A stretch of 64,000 bases of DNA from DASUPK01 sp963743575 (GTDB lineage: Bacteria; Actinomycetota; Thermoleophilia; Solirubrobacterales; 70-9): contig CAVUQC010000002.1 in assembly GCA_963743575.1 (NCBI GenBank), forward strand, positions 372,001-436,000, read 5' to 3'. Shown piece by piece: positions 8,572 through 15,751 of this stretch. Below the pieces are notes generated by a model, which was not told where the DNA came from, did not search any database, and saw nothing but the letters and a program-made list of their open reading frames with translations. Numbering within the stretch: the first letter of the stretch is position 1; the number at the start of each line of letters is the position of its first letter. Made by a program: the position numbers and the translations under genes.

Positions 8572-9020
8572 CAGGCCGAGAGCGCGTCGAAGATCAGGTT
8601 GGCCCCGGGGATCTCACCCGGATTCGGAGCGGCGTGGGACCACCTGACGACGCCGTCCTCGATCAGCACGAGGACGCGGTTGCTGATCCCTGCTCCCTCG
8701 ATCCAGGCCCCATAGGCCTTGGAGACCTCGCCCTTGGGGTTGAAGTCGGCGAGCAGCGGGATCGTCAGGTTGAGCTTCTCCCGGAACGCCGCATGGCAGT
8801 ACGCGGAGTCCACGCTGATCCCGACGAGCACGGCTCCCTGGGCGTCCAGCTCGGACAGGACCTCCTGATAGAGGCTGAGCTGGTCGGTGCAGACCGGGCT
8901 GAAGTCGAGCGGATAGAAGACGAGCACGAGCTTTCGGCCGGCGAAGTCCGAGAGCGAGACCTGATTGCCGTCCTGGTCAGGCAGAGAGAAGTCCGGGGCT
9001 TTGGTGCCGGCTTCGATCAC
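8571..9020 (-). CDS. peroxiredoxin (AhpC/TSA family)
   Basis: Thiol peroxidase reducing hydroperoxides, 149 residues. The N-terminus is typical (GTKAPDFSLPDQDG), and the peroxidatic Cys44 lies in FYPLDFSPVCTDQ, matching the P-x3-T/S-x2-C pattern with Ser in the third position. A second Cys (Cys75, in DSAYCHAAF) could resolve it. Overall length and motif resemble the AhpE/BCP-like subgroup. It starts with GTG at 9020, 15 bases after the rpsO stop, so it is probably read through from rpsO, and it overlaps the MBL gene. Confidence 0.92.
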   Translation of the reverse strand: MIEAGTKAPDFSLPDQDGNQVSLSDFAGRKLVLVFYPLDFSPVCTDQLSLYQEVLSELDAQGAVLVGISVDSAYCHAAFREKLNLTIPLLADFNPKGEVSKAYGAWIEGAGISNRVLVLIEDGVVRWSHAAPNPGEIPGANLIFDALSA

Positions 9021-9035
9021 GCCGTGGAGGGGGCT

Positions 9036-9305
9036 CTAGCGCCGCAGGCCGAGATCCGCGACCAGGGCGCGGTAGCGCTCCAGGTCGTTGCTCTCGAGAT
9101 ACCGGAGGATGCGCCGGCGCTTGCCGACCATCTTCAGCAGGCCGCGGCGGGAGTGATGGTCCTTGCTGTGGGTCCTCAGGTGCTCGGTGAGCTCGTTGAT
9201 GCGCTCGGTGAGCAGCGCGACCTGGACCTCGGCGGAGCCGGTGTCCTCGCCGGACCGGCCGTACTTGCCGATCAGCTCCTGTTTTCTGTCCTTCGTCAGC
9301 GGCAT
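9036..9305 (-). CDS. rpsO: 30S ribosomal protein S15
   Basis: Primary 16S rRNA-binding protein of the small-subunit platform; 89 residues, the standard length. The start is the ATG at 9305 (MPLTKDRKQELI); a longer frame to 9365 has no family support. Conserved segments GSAEVQVALLTERINELTEHL and DHHSRRGLLKMVGKRRR carry the rRNA-binding residues. It lies 29 bases downstream of ribF, which preserves the usual truB-ribF-rpsO order. pnp, normally next, is displaced by four inserted genes. Confidence 0.98.
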   Translation of the reverse strand: MPLTKDRKQELIGKYGRSGEDTGSAEVQVALLTERINELTEHLRTHSKDHHSRRGLLKMVGKRRRILRYLESNDLERYRALVADLGLRR

Positions 9306-9334
9306 CGGCGCAACAGGGTAGCGATCCCCCGCGA

Positions 9335-10228
9335 TCAGGCGGCGCGGTTCTCGTACTTGGCGCAAATCTCACGCGCCTCGGCCACGTCCCTGTGCATCTG
9401 CGAGATCAGGTCCTCGACGCTCGGGAAGCGCTTCTCGCCGCGCAGCCGGCTGACGAAGGCGACCCGCAGGTTCTGGCCGTAGAGATCACCGTCGAAGTCG
9501 ATCAGATACGACTCGATCAGCAGGCCGCGGCCGGTCTCGAAGGTGGGACGGATTCCGACGTTGACCGCCGCCGGTTGGCCGTTGGCGAACGCCGCGTAGA
9601 CGCCGTGGCCGGGAACGACCAGCCGGTCGTCGGGAATCAGGTTCGCTGTCGGGAAGCCGAGCTCCCTCCCGCGCTGGTCCCCCTCCACCACCTTCCCATC
9701 GAGCATGAAGGGCGCCCCCAGACAGCGCATTGCGGCGTCGACCTCTCCGGCGGCGACGAGGGCGCGGACCCTGGTGGAGGAGACCGTCTCGCCATCGACC
9801 TCGACCAGCGGAACCACCCGCGTCTCGAACTCATCGCGCCCGGCGAGCATCTCGGGGTCGCCCTTGGCCTTGGCGCCGAAACGGAAGTTCTCCCCCACCG
9901 AGACCTTCGTGGCGCCGAGCTGCTCAATCAGGATCTTGGAGATGAAGTCCTCGGCCGGGATCTTCATGAACTCCTTGTCGAAGGGGATGACGACGAGCTC
10001 CTCGACCCCGAGCCCGTCGATCACGTCCCGCTTCACGTCGAAGGGCATGATCAGCTTGGGGGCCGCATCGGGGTTGATCACGCTGAGGGGATGTGGATCG
10101 AAGGTGAGCACCGTGTCCGCCTTGTCGATCACGGCCTGATGGCCTCTGTGGACGCCGTCGAACACCCCGATCGCCACGTGGCGGTCGCGCGGGGTCGCGT
10201 CGGGGAGCTTGGTGACCTTGATGCTCAT
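9335..10228 (-). CDS. ribF: bifunctional riboflavin kinase / FAD synthetase
   Basis: Makes FMN from riboflavin and FAD from FMN. 297 residues. The N-terminal nucleotidyltransferase half has GVFDGVHRGHQ and FDPHPLSV; the C-terminal kinase half has the GRELGFPTANL segment and GIRPTF. The N-terminus is slightly compact: only about 8 residues separate VIDKADTVLTF from the GHQ motif, where most family members have about 15-20. The start overlaps the truB stop as ATGA. Located in the rbfA-nrnA-truB-ribF-rpsO run. Confidence 0.95.
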   Translation of the reverse strand: MSIKVTKLPDATPRDRHVAIGVFDGVHRGHQAVIDKADTVLTFDPHPLSVINPDAAPKLIMPFDVKRDVIDGLGVEELVVIPFDKEFMKIPAEDFISKILIEQLGATKVSVGENFRFGAKAKGDPEMLAGRDEFETRVVPLVEVDGETVSSTRVRALVAAGEVDAAMRCLGAPFMLDGKVVEGDQRGRELGFPTANLIPDDRLVVPGHGVYAAFANGQPAAVNVGIRPTFETGRGLLIESYLIDFDGDLYGQNLRVAFVSRLRGEKRFPSVEDLISQMHRDVAEAREICAKYENRAA

Positions 10229-11028
10229 ACGAGAACGACTTCGGGCCGCAGATTCTCTCCATCCGGGCGCGCGACTGCGATCAGGCGGCCGTCGTGGGTC
10301 AGCCGGACGTGCTCGGGAGGCACATCGAAGGGCTCCTCCACCGGGCGGCCGTGCCCCACAGCTTCCGCCTCACGGTCGTCCAAGAGCCGCTCTGGCAGAA
10401 ACGACATGAGCTCCTCGATCGTGACCTCGACCGGATCGCCGTCGGGCACGCTCAGCGCGCCGATTGCGGTGCGTCGAAGCGACTCGCAGTAGGCGTCCTC
10501 GAGCGTCTCGATCAATGTCCGGACATAGGTGCCCGAGGAGCACTCGATCTCGAAGGTGGCGCGCTCCTGGTCGTTCTCGATCAAGTCCGCGCGGTGCACC
10601 ACCACCATCCGTCTCGGCGTCTCCACCGACTCGCCCCGATGTGCCTTCTTGTAGAGGCGCTCTCCATCGACCTTCACGGCCGAGGTCATCGGGACCTGCT
10701 GCTCGATCTCCCCCGTCGGGAGCTCGAGCCTCTCGGGGATCTTGCCCGTCTCCTCGAGCTCGCCGTCGGGATCCCCGGTCGTCGAGCGCCAACCGAGCCT
10801 CGCCGTCGCCACGTAGGTCTTCGGGAGTGCGAGCAGAAAGCGCTGCAGGCGCGTCGCACGACCGAGCAGGATGACCAGCAGTCCTGTCGCGAACGGATCA
10901 AGGGTGCCCGCGTGGCCCACCTTCCCGCCACGCTCGGCCCGGATCTGCGCCACCACGTCGTGGGAGGTGACACCGGCCGGCTTGTCGACCAGAAGCCCCC
11001 CGGCGGGGGTCGGGTCCCCTTCGGTCAT
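10225..11028 (-). CDS. truB: tRNA pseudouridine-55 synthase
   Basis: Converts U55 of the tRNA T-arm to pseudouridine. 267 residues. The N-terminal GGLLVDKPAGVTSHDVV and the catalytic segment VGHAGTLDPFATG (catalytic Asp44) are diagnostic. The later SGTYVRTLIE block is the family's second signature. The gene starts 7 bases after the nrnA stop and overlaps ribF, so it belongs to the same transcript. Confidence 0.96.
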   Translation of the reverse strand: MTEGDPTPAGGLLVDKPAGVTSHDVVAQIRAERGGKVGHAGTLDPFATGLLVILLGRATRLQRFLLALPKTYVATARLGWRSTTGDPDGELEETGKIPERLELPTGEIEQQVPMTSAVKVDGERLYKKAHRGESVETPRRMVVVHRADLIENDQERATFEIECSSGTYVRTLIETLEDAYCESLRRTAIGALSVPDGDPVEVTIEELMSFLPERLLDDREAEAVGHGRPVEEPFDVPPEHVRLTHDGRLIAVARPDGENLRPEVVLV

Positions 11029-11035
11029 GGCTCGT

Positions 11036-12040
11036 CTAGGTCTCGAGCTGCGAGTTGATCTCGGCGATCAGGAATTCGACGACCTGCTGGTAGGGCAGGT
11101 CGGTCCCGAAGCCGGCCGCGCGGCGGTGCCCGCCTCCACCGTGGACCCGGGCGATCGCGGAGACGTCGACGCTGCCATCCGTGGAGCGCATGCTGACCTT
11201 GCGGGCGGCCCGGCCTCCATCGGCCTGATCGCGCACCACCGCGGCGGCAGCGGTGCCGTCGATCGTGCGGAGGTGATCGATGATGCCCTCCGTGAGGGCT
11301 TCGCTCGCGCCCGTTGCGGCGTAGTCGTCGCTGGAGATGTAGGTGACGGCGAGCCGGCCGTCGTCGAGCAGCTCGATCCTCTCGAGGGCGTGGGCGAGCA
11401 GCTTGAGCTTCTCGATCGGCGCGTGCTCGTAGAGGCGCCGATAGATCTCGTTGACCTCCACCCCGGTCTCGATCAGGCCCGCGGCCATCCTGTGGGAGCG
11501 CGCGTCGGTGTTCTCGTACATGAACTTGCCGGTGTCGGTGACGAGGGCGACGTAGAGCGCGTTGGCCATCTCCGCGGTCAGCTCGACCCCGAGCAGGCCT
11601 GCGAGGTCGAAGACGATCTCGGCTGTGCACGAGGCGTCGACGTCGATCAGGTTGACCGTGCCGAAGCGCGTGTTGTCGTGGTGGTGATCGATGTTGATCA
11701 CCTTGTTCTCGCCGTTCTTCAGGAAGTCGACGGGCATCCGGTCGATGTTCCCGCAGTCCAGGAAGATCACCACCCGGTCGCTGATGTCGGCCGGCGGTTC
11801 GTGGAAGACCTCGTCGAGCGGCAGGAAGCGGTACTCGACCGGCAGCGGAAATTCCTTCGCCGCCAGAAACATCACGGAGTCCTTGCCGAGCGCCTCCAGG
11901 ATCCGCTGCGTAGCGAGCAGCGACCCGAGGGCGTCGCCATCCGGGTTCTCGTGGGTCGTGAGCAGGAACCGCTCACCCGCACGGATCTCCTCAGCGACCA
12001 GGTCGAGCTCGCGGGTCAAGACTTCGGTCGGCCCCGTCAT
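11036..12040 (-). CDS. nrnA: DHH/DHHA1 phosphoesterase, nanoRNase/pAp phosphatase type
   Basis: Manganese-dependent phosphoesterase that degrades 2-5-mer RNAs or dinucleotides and dephosphorylates 3'-phosphoadenosine 5'-phosphate. 334 residues. DHH motifs in order: HENPDGDALGS (about 30-40), FLDCGN, IDHHHDN (about 117-123), the D-rich LIDVDASCTAE, and the C-terminal DHHA1 substrate motif GGGGHRRAAGF. It lies between rbfA and truB, with an ATGA overlap with rbfA. That is its conserved position in actinobacteria, where it is coupled to translation-factor genes. Cyclic-dinucleotide hydrolysis is an alternative activity in some relatives. Confidence 0.93.
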   Translation of the reverse strand: MTGPTEVLTRELDLVAEEIRAGERFLLTTHENPDGDALGSLLATQRILEALGKDSVMFLAAKEFPLPVEYRFLPLDEVFHEPPADISDRVVIFLDCGNIDRMPVDFLKNGENKVINIDHHHDNTRFGTVNLIDVDASCTAEIVFDLAGLLGVELTAEMANALYVALVTDTGKFMYENTDARSHRMAAGLIETGVEVNEIYRRLYEHAPIEKLKLLAHALERIELLDDGRLAVTYISSDDYAATGASEALTEGIIDHLRTIDGTAAAAVVRDQADGGRAARKVSMRSTDGSVDVSAIARVHGGGGHRRAAGFGTDLPYQQVVEFLIAEINSQLET

Positions 12041-12372
12041 TCGTCCTCGAGGAGCCGAGTGATGCGATCGCCGCGTTCCACCGTCTCGTCGTATTCGAAG
12101 GTCAATGTCGGCGTGCGCTTCATCCGCATGCCGCTCGCGATCTTCGATTGGAGGACTCCATGAGACGAGCGCAGCCCCTCGAGTGAGTCCCGGCGCTCCT
12201 CCTCGGAGCCGAGCACGCTGACGTAGACGCGTGCAGTGCGCAGGTCGGGAGAGGTGTCAACGTCGGTCACGGTCACGAATCCGATCCTCGGGTCTTTGAG
12301 TTCGCTGGCTATCGCGTCGCCGAGGATCTCTCGAATCGCCTCGTTGACACGGCGCATCCTGGCCGGCCCCAT
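12037..12372 (-). CDS. rbfA: 30S ribosome-binding factor A
   Basis: Late 16S rRNA maturation factor with a KH-like fold, 111 residues. The helix RRVNEAIREILGDAIASEL and strand DPRIGFVTVTDVDTSPDLR are typical, as is the C-terminal PTLTFEYDETVERGDRI block. The longest frame runs to 12837 but overlaps another gene. The ATG at 12372 (or 12357) fits the family. A TATCGT box 9 bases before the ATG could give a very short leader, needed because a strong terminator lies just upstream. It overlaps nrnA by four bases. Confidence 0.93.
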   Translation of the reverse strand: MGPARMRRVNEAIREILGDAIASELKDPRIGFVTVTDVDTSPDLRTARVYVSVLGSEEERRDSLEGLRSSHGVLQSKIASGMRMKRTPTLTFEYDETVERGDRITRLLEDE

Positions 12373-12422
12373 CGACCGCCGACGATAACAGCCGAACGTA
12401 AGGGGCAGACAGACCGCCCGAA

Positions 12423-12453
12423 CAGACGGGGCGGCCCTTGGCCGCCCCGTCTG
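12423..12453 (-). terminator. strong hairpin terminator after the secreted protein gene at 12477
   Basis: A perfect 14-base inverted repeat (CAGACGGGGCGGCC) with a 3-base loop, 24 bases past the stop at 12477. It separates the infB side from rbfA, so rbfA needs its own promoter. Confidence 0.75.
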
Positions 12454-12476
12454 CAAACGCCTTTGGTCATCCTCGA

Positions 12477-13097
12477 TCAGAAGATGACGAGCGAGAAACC
12501 GTCGTTCGGACCGGTGGCAGCGCCTGCTGCATCGGACTCGATGACGTCGAAAACCGTCTCTCCCGGCGCGTCCGGGTCGTCCGACCGCGCGAACGAGGAG
12601 ATCTGGTGGACGTAGTTCTGGGTGCTCACGATGCTCGAGCCGCTCTGCGGGTTCGGAACGAACCGGACCCGCATCTCGCCACCGGCAGCTGTGCGGCGCA
12701 CCTGCACCGAGCTGGTCGTGTTGCCCGGGTCGGCGCAGTTGTATCCGGTCACGTTCTGGAAGTTGCCGTTGGACGGCAAAGCCGTCACCTGGGACTGGCT
12801 CATGACCAGGGTTCCCTTGATCGCGCCCGGCTGGCAACCCTGCTGATAGCTGGAGGCCGCGAGGCCACCCAGGCTGTCGGCGTTCTTGGCGTTGTCGGCG
12901 TTCTTGGCGTTGTCGGCGTTCTTTGCGTTGGCCACCGAGAGGCCCGGCGCCCTGTGGTTGATGATCTTGTTGACCTTCTTCTTGTTGAGGACGCCACCGG
13001 CGATCGCCGTGCCACCGAGGGCGGCGATCAACGCCACCACCGCGACAACCATCGCCGGACTCGGCCGGAACTTCTCTGCTTTCTTCCGCATGCTCAT
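12477..13097 (-). CDS. secreted hypothetical protein with NAKNAD repeats
   Basis: 206 residues. A basic N-terminus (MSMRKKAEKFRPSPAMVVA) is followed by a hydrophobic segment ending GGTAIAGG (about 14-34), a signal peptide or anchor. Next come a Lys-rich turn (NKKKVNKIIN), a short repeat region with the hexapeptide NAKNAD three times (about 57-74), and a beta-rich C-terminal domain of about 130 residues with two Cys. Ribosome site GGAGGAGA is strong. It has its own promoter and a strong terminator, so it is an independent unit placed inside the infB-rbfA cluster. The N-terminus matches the pattern of the gene at 6723. Function unknown; a surface or envelope protein is plausible. Confidence 0.8.
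   Translation of the reverse strand: MSMRKKAEKFRPSPAMVVAVVALIAALGGTAIAGGVLNKKKVNKIINHRAPGLSVANAKNADNAKNADNAKNADSLGGLAASSYQQGCQPGAIKGTLVMSQSQVTALPSNGNFQNVTGYNCADPGNTTSSVQVRRTAAGGEMRVRFVPNPQSGSSIVSTQNYVHQISSFARSDDPDAPGETVFDVIESDAAGAATGPNDGFSLVIF
12875..12928. repeat. three tandem 18-base repeats inside the secreted protein gene
   Basis: Unit tgtcggcgttcttggcgt occurs three times in direct succession (third copy has one change), encoding NAKNAD units. The copy number could vary by slippage. Confidence 0.85.
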
Positions 13098-13163
13098 CTC
13101 CTCCGTGATGGTCGCCGCGAGACGACCTCGGTTTCAGGGCCCCCTCCCGAGCCCTGTGGCGAC

Positions 13164-13191
13164 CCTATACCGAAGCGCCTGCTCACGTCCA
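13164..13191 (-). promoter_or_regulatory. possible promoter of the NAKNAD-repeat protein
   Basis: On the minus strand TGGACG (13186-13191) and TATAGG (13164-13169) with a 16-base spacer, about 65 bases before the start at 13097. The match is moderate. It is supported by the gene having its own terminator. Confidence 0.4.
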
Positions 13192-13212
13192 GGTTTTTTC
13201 GCTCCACGCCGG

Positions 13213-13512
13213 CTAGCCGCGGATGTCGCGCAGGCTGAGCAGATCCCGCTCGAACGAGCAGCCGTCAGGGACGCGGCTCTCGACGAAGCGGATCAGCCCA
13301 TCGGCGCGATCGGACACCTGGCTGTCGCCCACGAGAGCGCAGAGCAGCGTCGAGGCCTGCCATTTGTCATGTCCCTCGATCTCGGCGACCGAGGCTCCGA
13401 AGCGCCGCCGGATCCCGTCCTTCAGCGACTTGACGAGCTTGCGCTTGCCCTTCAGGTCATGAACCTCGCCGAAGTGCAGACGAACCTCGATGAGCTCGAC
13501 GAACGGGGTCAC
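13213..13512 (-). CDS. DUF503 (YlxP-like) protein
   Basis: 99-residue DUF503 protein. Conserved features: the start VELIEVRLHFGEVHDLKGKR, the KSLKDGIRRRFGASVAE helix and the EIEGHDKWQ block. The GTG start at 13512 lies 7 bases after the infB stop; the longer frame overlaps infB in another frame and is a shadow. YlxP proteins sit between infB and rbfA in many Gram-positives and are thought to help ribosome maturation (possibly RbfA-like). The exact role is not established. Here the pair is separated from rbfA by an inserted secreted protein gene. Confidence 0.88.
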   Translation of the reverse strand: MTPFVELIEVRLHFGEVHDLKGKRKLVKSLKDGIRRRFGASVAEIEGHDKWQASTLLCALVGDSQVSDRADGLIRFVESRVPDGCSFERDLLSLRDIRG

Positions 13513-13519
13513 CGGGCCC

Positions 13520-15751
13520 CTATTCCAGCGTCTTCTCGACCTGCCTGGTCTCGAAGAACTCGAGGACGTCACCCTCCTTGATGTCGGCGTACCCCTCGAG
13601 CACGATGCCGCACTCCTGGCCCTCGTCGACCTCGGCGACGTCGTCCTTGAAGCGCCGCAGCGACCCGACCTTGCCGCTCCAGACGATGGTGCCGTCGCGG
13701 ACCAGGCGGACATTGGCGTTGCGGGTGACCTTGCCGTCGGTCACCTGGCAGCCGGCGATCGTGCCGACGCGAGACGCCTTGAAGGTCTGTTTGACCTCGG
13801 CCTGGCCGAGCGTCTCCTCGACCTCCTCCGGCTCGAGCAGACCCTCCATCGCGGCGCGAAGATCCTCGGTGACCTTGTAGATCACCGTGTAGGTGCGGAT
13901 GTCGATCCCCTCCTGCTCGGCGGCGCGGCGGGCGTCCGCGAGCGGCCGAACGTTGAAGCCGATGATCACCGCGTCGGAGGCGGCGGCCAGCATCACGTCC
14001 GACTCGTTGATCCCGCCGGTCTGGGCGTGGATCACGTTGACTGGGACCTGCTCCTGCGGGAGCTTGGCGATCTCGTCCTGGAGTGCCTCCAGCGAGCCGG
14101 AGACGTCCGCCTTGAGCACGATGTTGAGTTCCTTGAGCCGGCCTTCGCTGGCGCGCTGGAAGACTTCCTCCAGCGTGACCTTGCGGGCCTGGCGCCTGGC
14201 GAGCTGCTCGGTCTTCAGCCGGGTCTCGCGTTCCTGGGCGAGGGAACGCGCCTTGCGTTCGTTCTCGACTGCCTGAACGTGCTCGCCGGCTTCGCTGACG
14301 CCATCGAAGCCGAGGACCTCGACCGGGGTTCCGGGTGTCGCCTCATCGACGCGCTCGCCCTTGTCGTCGAGCATCGCGCGGACCTTGCCCCAGACCGGCC
14401 CGGCGACCACCGCGTCCCCAACGCGGAGTGTGCCGCGTTGAACGAGGACGCCGGTGACGGGCCCACGGCCCGGATCGAGCTCTGCCTCCACCACCGTGCC
14501 GGAGGCCGGAGCTTCGGGATTGGCCCCGAGCTCCTCGAGGTCCGTGACCAGGGTGATCATCTCGAGCAGGTTGCCGAGGCCGTCCTTGGTCTTCGCCGAG
14601 ACGTCGGCGTAAACCGTGTCGCCGCCCCACTCCTCGGGATTCAGGTCCTGCTGAGCAAGCTCGGTGCGGACACGGTTCGGATCCGCGCCCTCCTTGTCGA
14701 CCTTGTTGACCGCGACGAGGATCGGGACTCCCGCGGCGCGAGCATGGTCGATGGCCTCCACGGTCTGCGGCATGACCCCGTCGTCAGCTGCGACGACGAT
14801 CACCGCGACGTCGGTGACGCTGGCGCCGCGGGCGCGCATGGCGGTGAAGGCCTCGTGGCCCGGGGTGTCGAGGAAGGTGAGCTTCTTGCCGTCGTGGTTG
14901 ACCTGGTAGGCACCGATGTGCTGAGTGATCCCACCGGCCTCGCCCGCGGCGACCTGCGTCTGACGGATCGCGTCGAGCAGCGAGGTCTTCCCGTGATCGA
15001 CGTGGCCCATCACCGTGATCACGGGCGGACGATCCACGAGGTCCCCCTCCTCGTCCTCCTCGACGACCTCGGGCTCCACCTCCTCGTCGGCGGTGGTGAC
15101 GATCTCGATCTCGCGGTCGAACTCCTTGGCGATCGACTCGACGGACTCGTCGGTGAGAGTCTGCGTGAGCGTCGCCATCTGACCTTCCTTCATCAAGGCC
15201 TTGATGACCTCGGCGGCGGACAGGCCGAGGCTCTCGGCGACCTCACGGACCGTGGCGCCGGAGTTGACCTTGATCGCCGGCTGCTCCTCGGGCTGCTTCA
15301 GCTCTCTGTCGCTGGGCTCCTCCAGCAACGGGCGGCGGCGGCGACCGCCGCGACGACGCGGTGGCCGGGGCGGCGGCTGGGTCTTGGCGATGTGGTCGCG
15401 GCGCGCAGCCTGCGAGTCGATCACGACGCGGCGGCGCTTCTTGGCAGGTCCCTTCTTGGCCGGGGCTGATGCGGAGGCGCCGTCACTCGCCGGAGCCTTC
15501 GCCTCGGCCTTCGACGCACCGTCCGACTTGGGTGCAGCCTTCTTGGCTGCAGGCGCCTTCGGCGCGGCCTTGGTCGCGGTCGCCGTGGCGCCGCCATCGC
15601 CGGAGCCCTTCAGCGCCGCAAGGGCATCGGACTCCTCAACGCTCGACTGGGCTGCCTTGGCCTCGACGCCGGCGGCCTTGAGCTTGGCGAGGAGCTCCTT
15701 GCTGGTCAGGCCTTGGGCCTTGGCGATCTCGTGTACGCGCTTCTTCGCCAC
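13520..15751 (-). CDS. infB: translation initiation factor IF-2
   Basis: GTPase delivering fMet-tRNA to the 30S subunit. 743 residues. N-terminal IF2_N domain (VHEIAKAQGLTSKELLAKLKAAG, about 6-28), a Lys/Ala/Pro linker (about 50-120), a basic Arg-rich patch (RRRGGRRRR), then the G domain with GHVDHGKTS (G1), DTPGHEA (G3) and NKVD (G4), and domains II-IV. It starts with GTG, which shares one base with the nusA TAG stop. No YlxR gene lies between nusA and infB, unlike many actinobacteria. Confidence 0.97.
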   Translation of the reverse strand: MAKKRVHEIAKAQGLTSKELLAKLKAAGVEAKAAQSSVEESDALAALKGSGDGGATATATKAAPKAPAAKKAAPKSDGASKAEAKAPASDGASASAPAKKGPAKKRRRVVIDSQAARRDHIAKTQPPPRPPRRRGGRRRRPLLEEPSDRELKQPEEQPAIKVNSGATVREVAESLGLSAAEVIKALMKEGQMATLTQTLTDESVESIAKEFDREIEIVTTADEEVEPEVVEEDEEGDLVDRPPVITVMGHVDHGKTSLLDAIRQTQVAAGEAGGITQHIGAYQVNHDGKKLTFLDTPGHEAFTAMRARGASVTDVAVIVVAADDGVMPQTVEAIDHARAAGVPILVAVNKVDKEGADPNRVRTELAQQDLNPEEWGGDTVYADVSAKTKDGLGNLLEMITLVTDLEELGANPEAPASGTVVEAELDPGRGPVTGVLVQRGTLRVGDAVVAGPVWGKVRAMLDDKGERVDEATPGTPVEVLGFDGVSEAGEHVQAVENERKARSLAQERETRLKTEQLARRQARKVTLEEVFQRASEGRLKELNIVLKADVSGSLEALQDEIAKLPQEQVPVNVIHAQTGGINESDVMLAAASDAVIIGFNVRPLADARRAAEQEGIDIRTYTVIYKVTEDLRAAMEGLLEPEEVEETLGQAEVKQTFKASRVGTIAGCQVTDGKVTRNANVRLVRDGTIVWSGKVGSLRRFKDDVAEVDEGQECGIVLEGYADIKEGDVLEFFETRQVEKTLE

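Noticed and set aside
13490..15469. 659-codon open frame on the plus strand opposite infB
   Set aside because: The minus strand encodes a full IF-2. The opposite frame is a high-GC third-position shadow without any recognisable family.
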